DNA of 64,000 nucleotides from contig NZ_JABAHZ010000004.1 of assembly GCF_012641265.1 (NCBI RefSeq), forward strand, positions 620,001-684,000, read 5' to 3'. Position 1 is the first letter of the stretch, and each line of letters starts with the position of its first letter. This DNA comes from Chitinophaga eiseniae (lineage in GTDB: Bacteria > Bacteroidota > Bacteroidia > Chitinophagales > Chitinophagaceae). Shown piece after piece: positions 62,092 to 64,000 of the stretch. The notes beneath the pieces were generated by a model. That model did not search any database. It was not told the DNA's origin and saw only the letters and a list, made by a program, of their open reading frames with translations. A program made the translations under genes and the position numbers.

Positions 62092-64000
62092 ATGCCATCA
62101 TCCCGGTTCATGATCGCTTTGCTGCTTAGTTGGTTAATTGCTATATCCTGCAAGCAAAAGCAGTCCCTCTTTCGGCCAATATCCCCGCAACAATCGGGGA
62201 TTACCTTTAACAATAAAATAGTGGAAAGTGATTCTCTCAACCCCATCGATGTCACTAATATTTATAATGGGGGAGGTGTGGGCATTGGGGATTTCAACAA
62301 TGACGGTTTGCCCGATATATATTTCACAGGAAATATGGTTGCCTGCAAATTGTATTTAAACAAAGGGAGCTTGAAATTTGAGGACGTCACGGATGTTGCG
62401 GGAGTAGGCGGAAGCAAAAAATGGTGCAGGGGGGTAGCCGTTGTAGATATCAATAATGATGGGTGGATGGATATGTATGTATGCGCCTCTATGGATAAAG
62501 ATCCACAAAAGAGAAAAAATCTTCTTTATATTAACCAGGGAGTGAATAAAGAAGGGATTCCTACCTTTAAGGAAGAAGCTGCGGCCTATGGGCTCGATGA
62601 CAGCACACACTCTACCATGGCTACTTTTTTTGATTATGATAATGACGGTGATCTGGATGTTTACATTGTAGTAAACGAAATTCTTCCCAATGTAAATCCT
62701 TCCGTTTTCAAATCTAAAATTACAGATGGAACGTTTCCCAGTACCGGCCGGCTTTACCGGAATGATATGGATAGCGTATTGCATCATCCTGTATTTACGG
62801 ATGTAACAAAACAGGCCGGCGTTACTATCGAAGGGTATGGGCATGGCGCTACCATTGCAGATATCAACAAAGACGGATGGAAGGATATTTTTGTAACCAA
62901 CGATTTTATTGCCAACGACCTGTTGTATATCAATAATCATGATGGCACATTTACAGACAAAGCAGCGTCTTATTTTAAGCATACTTCTGCCAATGGGATG
63001 GGACAGGATGTAATAGACATCAACAATGATGGATTATCTGATATCGTGGAACTGGATATGAACCCGGAAGATAATTACCGGAAAAAGATGATGTTGGGCG
63101 CAAATAGCTACCAGACATTTCAACTTAATGATTTCTTTAAATATCAATACCAGTATGTCAGAAACTCCATACAGTTGAATGAAGGGCCGCGACTCAATGC
63201 CAACGACTCAATCGGGGACCCTATATTCAGCGAAACAGGGTACTTTTCGGGCGTATCGGAAACAGACTGGAGCTGGTGTCCTTTGGTAGCAGATTTTGAC
63301 AATGATGGATGGCGGGATCTGGTTGTAACCAACGGTTTTCCCAAAGATGTAACAGACCGCGATTTTATTGCCTACCGGCAGGAGTCGGCGCCTGTTACGC
63401 CACAGTCCAATACCCTTGCACAAATTCCGCAGGTAAAACTACATAAATACGCGTTTCATAATAATGGTGATGGCAGATTTACAGACGTATCGCTTAGCTG
63501 GGGGCTAACCACGACCGCGTTCTCAAATGGCGCGGCTTATGCCGACCTGGACAATGACGGTGATCTGGATATGGTGATCAATAATATCAATGATGAGGCG
63601 TCTGTTTATGAGAACACGATGATGGATACAAAACCCAAAAACAAACATTACTTGTCGGTACAGCTGACAGGCGATTCACTGAATATAAATGGACTGGGGG
63701 CATGGATCGGGTTATATTATGGAAATCAGCAGCAAGCCTATGAGCAAACTCCTTATCGGGGATACCTGTCGAGCATCCAGTTAAATCCTCATTTTGGACT
63801 TGGAGAGGTGTCAACAATTGATTCGCTGGTGATTAAATGGCCCGATGGAGGCAAGCAGGTGGTGATGAATGTAAAAGCTGACCAGGTTATAAAGATCAAT
63901 AAATCCGATGCCAGGGAGCATTACGATTGGTTCGTTCCCGCACTTGCTCAGAACAACCTTTTCAGGGAAATTACTGATTCATTGGGTATCACATACAAAC
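62092..64000 (+). CDS. FG-GAP/VCBS and UnbV (ASPIC) domain lipoprotein, 3' end outside window
   Basis: The first 636 codons of a large lipoprotein whose frame is open to the window end. The signal MPSSRFMIALLLSWLIAISC has the lipidated Cys at residue 20. Many FG-GAP calcium-type repeats follow, such as GIGDFNNDGLPDIYFTGN, AVVDINNDGWMDMYVCAS, FFDYDNDGDLDVYIV and VADFDNDGWRDLVVTNG, which fit beta-propeller blades. An ASPIC/UnbV-type segment (SVQLTGDSLNINGLGAWIGL ... IDSLVIKWPDGGKQ) comes next. Relatives of about 1,100 residues often sit beside SusC/SusD pairs and are thought to bind or act on glycans at the surface, but their role is not proven. Confidence 0.9.
   Translation, partial: MPSSRFMIALLLSWLIAISCKQKQSLFRPISPQQSGITFNNKIVESDSLNPIDVTNIYNGGGVGIGDFNNDGLPDIYFTGNMVACKLYLNKGSLKFEDVTDVAGVGGSKKWCRGVAVVDINNDGWMDMYVCASMDKDPQKRKNLLYINQGVNKEGIPTFKEEAAAYGLDDSTHSTMATFFDYDNDGDLDVYIVVNEILPNVNPSVFKSKITDGTFPSTGRLYRNDMDSVLHHPVFTDVTKQAGVTIEGYGHGATIADINKDGWKDIFVTNDFIANDLLYINNHDGTFTDKAASYFKHTSANGMGQDVIDINNDGLSDIVELDMNPEDNYRKKMMLGANSYQTFQLNDFFKYQYQYVRNSIQLNEGPRLNANDSIGDPIFSETGYFSGVSETDWSWCPLVADFDNDGWRDLVVTNGFPKDVTDRDFIAYRQESAPVTPQSNTLAQIPQVKLHKYAFHNNGDGRFTDVSLSWGLTTTAFSNGAAYADLDNDGDLDMVINNINDEASVYENTMMDTKPKNKHYLSVQLTGDSLNINGLGAWIGLYYGNQQQAYEQTPYRGYLSSIQLNPHFGLGEVSTIDSLVIKWPDGGKQVVMNVKADQVIKINKSDAREHYDWFVPALAQNNLFREITDSLGITYK

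Overview
The window looks like chromosome from a Bacteroidota soil bacterium, most likely Chitinophaga or a near relative in the Chitinophagaceae. This is an inference from several signs: SusC/SusD pairs, a gliding/type IX secretion C-terminal domain, DUF4199, lipoprotein signals of the Bacteroidota kind, and promoters of the TTG-N17-19-TAnnTTTG type in front of several genes. Genes start without obvious Shine-Dalgarno sequences. No rRNA, tRNA, CRISPR array, transposase or phage gene was recognised.

Layout. 1-3.4 kb: end of a SusD gene, then a VOC/MarR pair. 2.4-10.3 kb: one long leftward operon (degenerate dihydroorotase homologue, DUF4199, two glycosyltransferases, the four GDP-D-glycero-alpha-D-manno-heptose genes hddA, gmhA, hddC and gmhB, and a secreted protein). 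10.4-19.7 kb: HEAT-repeat protein, DPP IV-like peptidase, LacI regulator, OmpA lipoprotein, large outer-membrane barrel, DinB protein. 19.7-25.9 kb: a leftward five-gene operon that joins ergothioneine synthesis (egtB, egtD) to an EgtUV-like importer and a flavin disulfide reductase; the importer's binding domain appears circularly permuted. 26-32.6 kb: dusB, a lipoprotein, a stand-alone EF-G paralogue behind a roughly 400-nt leader with a 39-codon reading frame and two intrinsic terminators, an aldo/keto reductase and a class V aminotransferase. 32.7-39 kb: GH3 glycosidase, Na+/H+ antiporter, TfoX-like protein, a serine hydrolase that has lost two active-site motifs, and a Bcr/CflA exporter. 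39-48 kb: a T9SS-exported M43 metalloprotease, an alpha/beta hydrolase, an AraC regulator, an S41 peptidase and a NUC1 nuclease. 48-56.6 kb: a glycosyltransferase with a histidine-rich tail, an MsbA-type exporter with a terminator in its leader, a PIG-L/GT4/glycosidase cassette, a lipoprotein and an outer-membrane protein. 56.7-64 kb: a SusC/SusD pair divergent from an FG-GAP/UnbV lipoprotein that runs off the end.

Most notable: (1) the ergothioneine make-and-import operon with a disulfide reductase; (2) the apparent circular permutation of the importer's binding domain; (3) the EF-G paralogue under what looks like ribosome-controlled attenuation, including a possible antiterminator pairing at the leader ORF stop codon; (4) a similar terminator-in-leader layout before the MsbA-type exporter. 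All were read by eye from the sequence; no database search was run.
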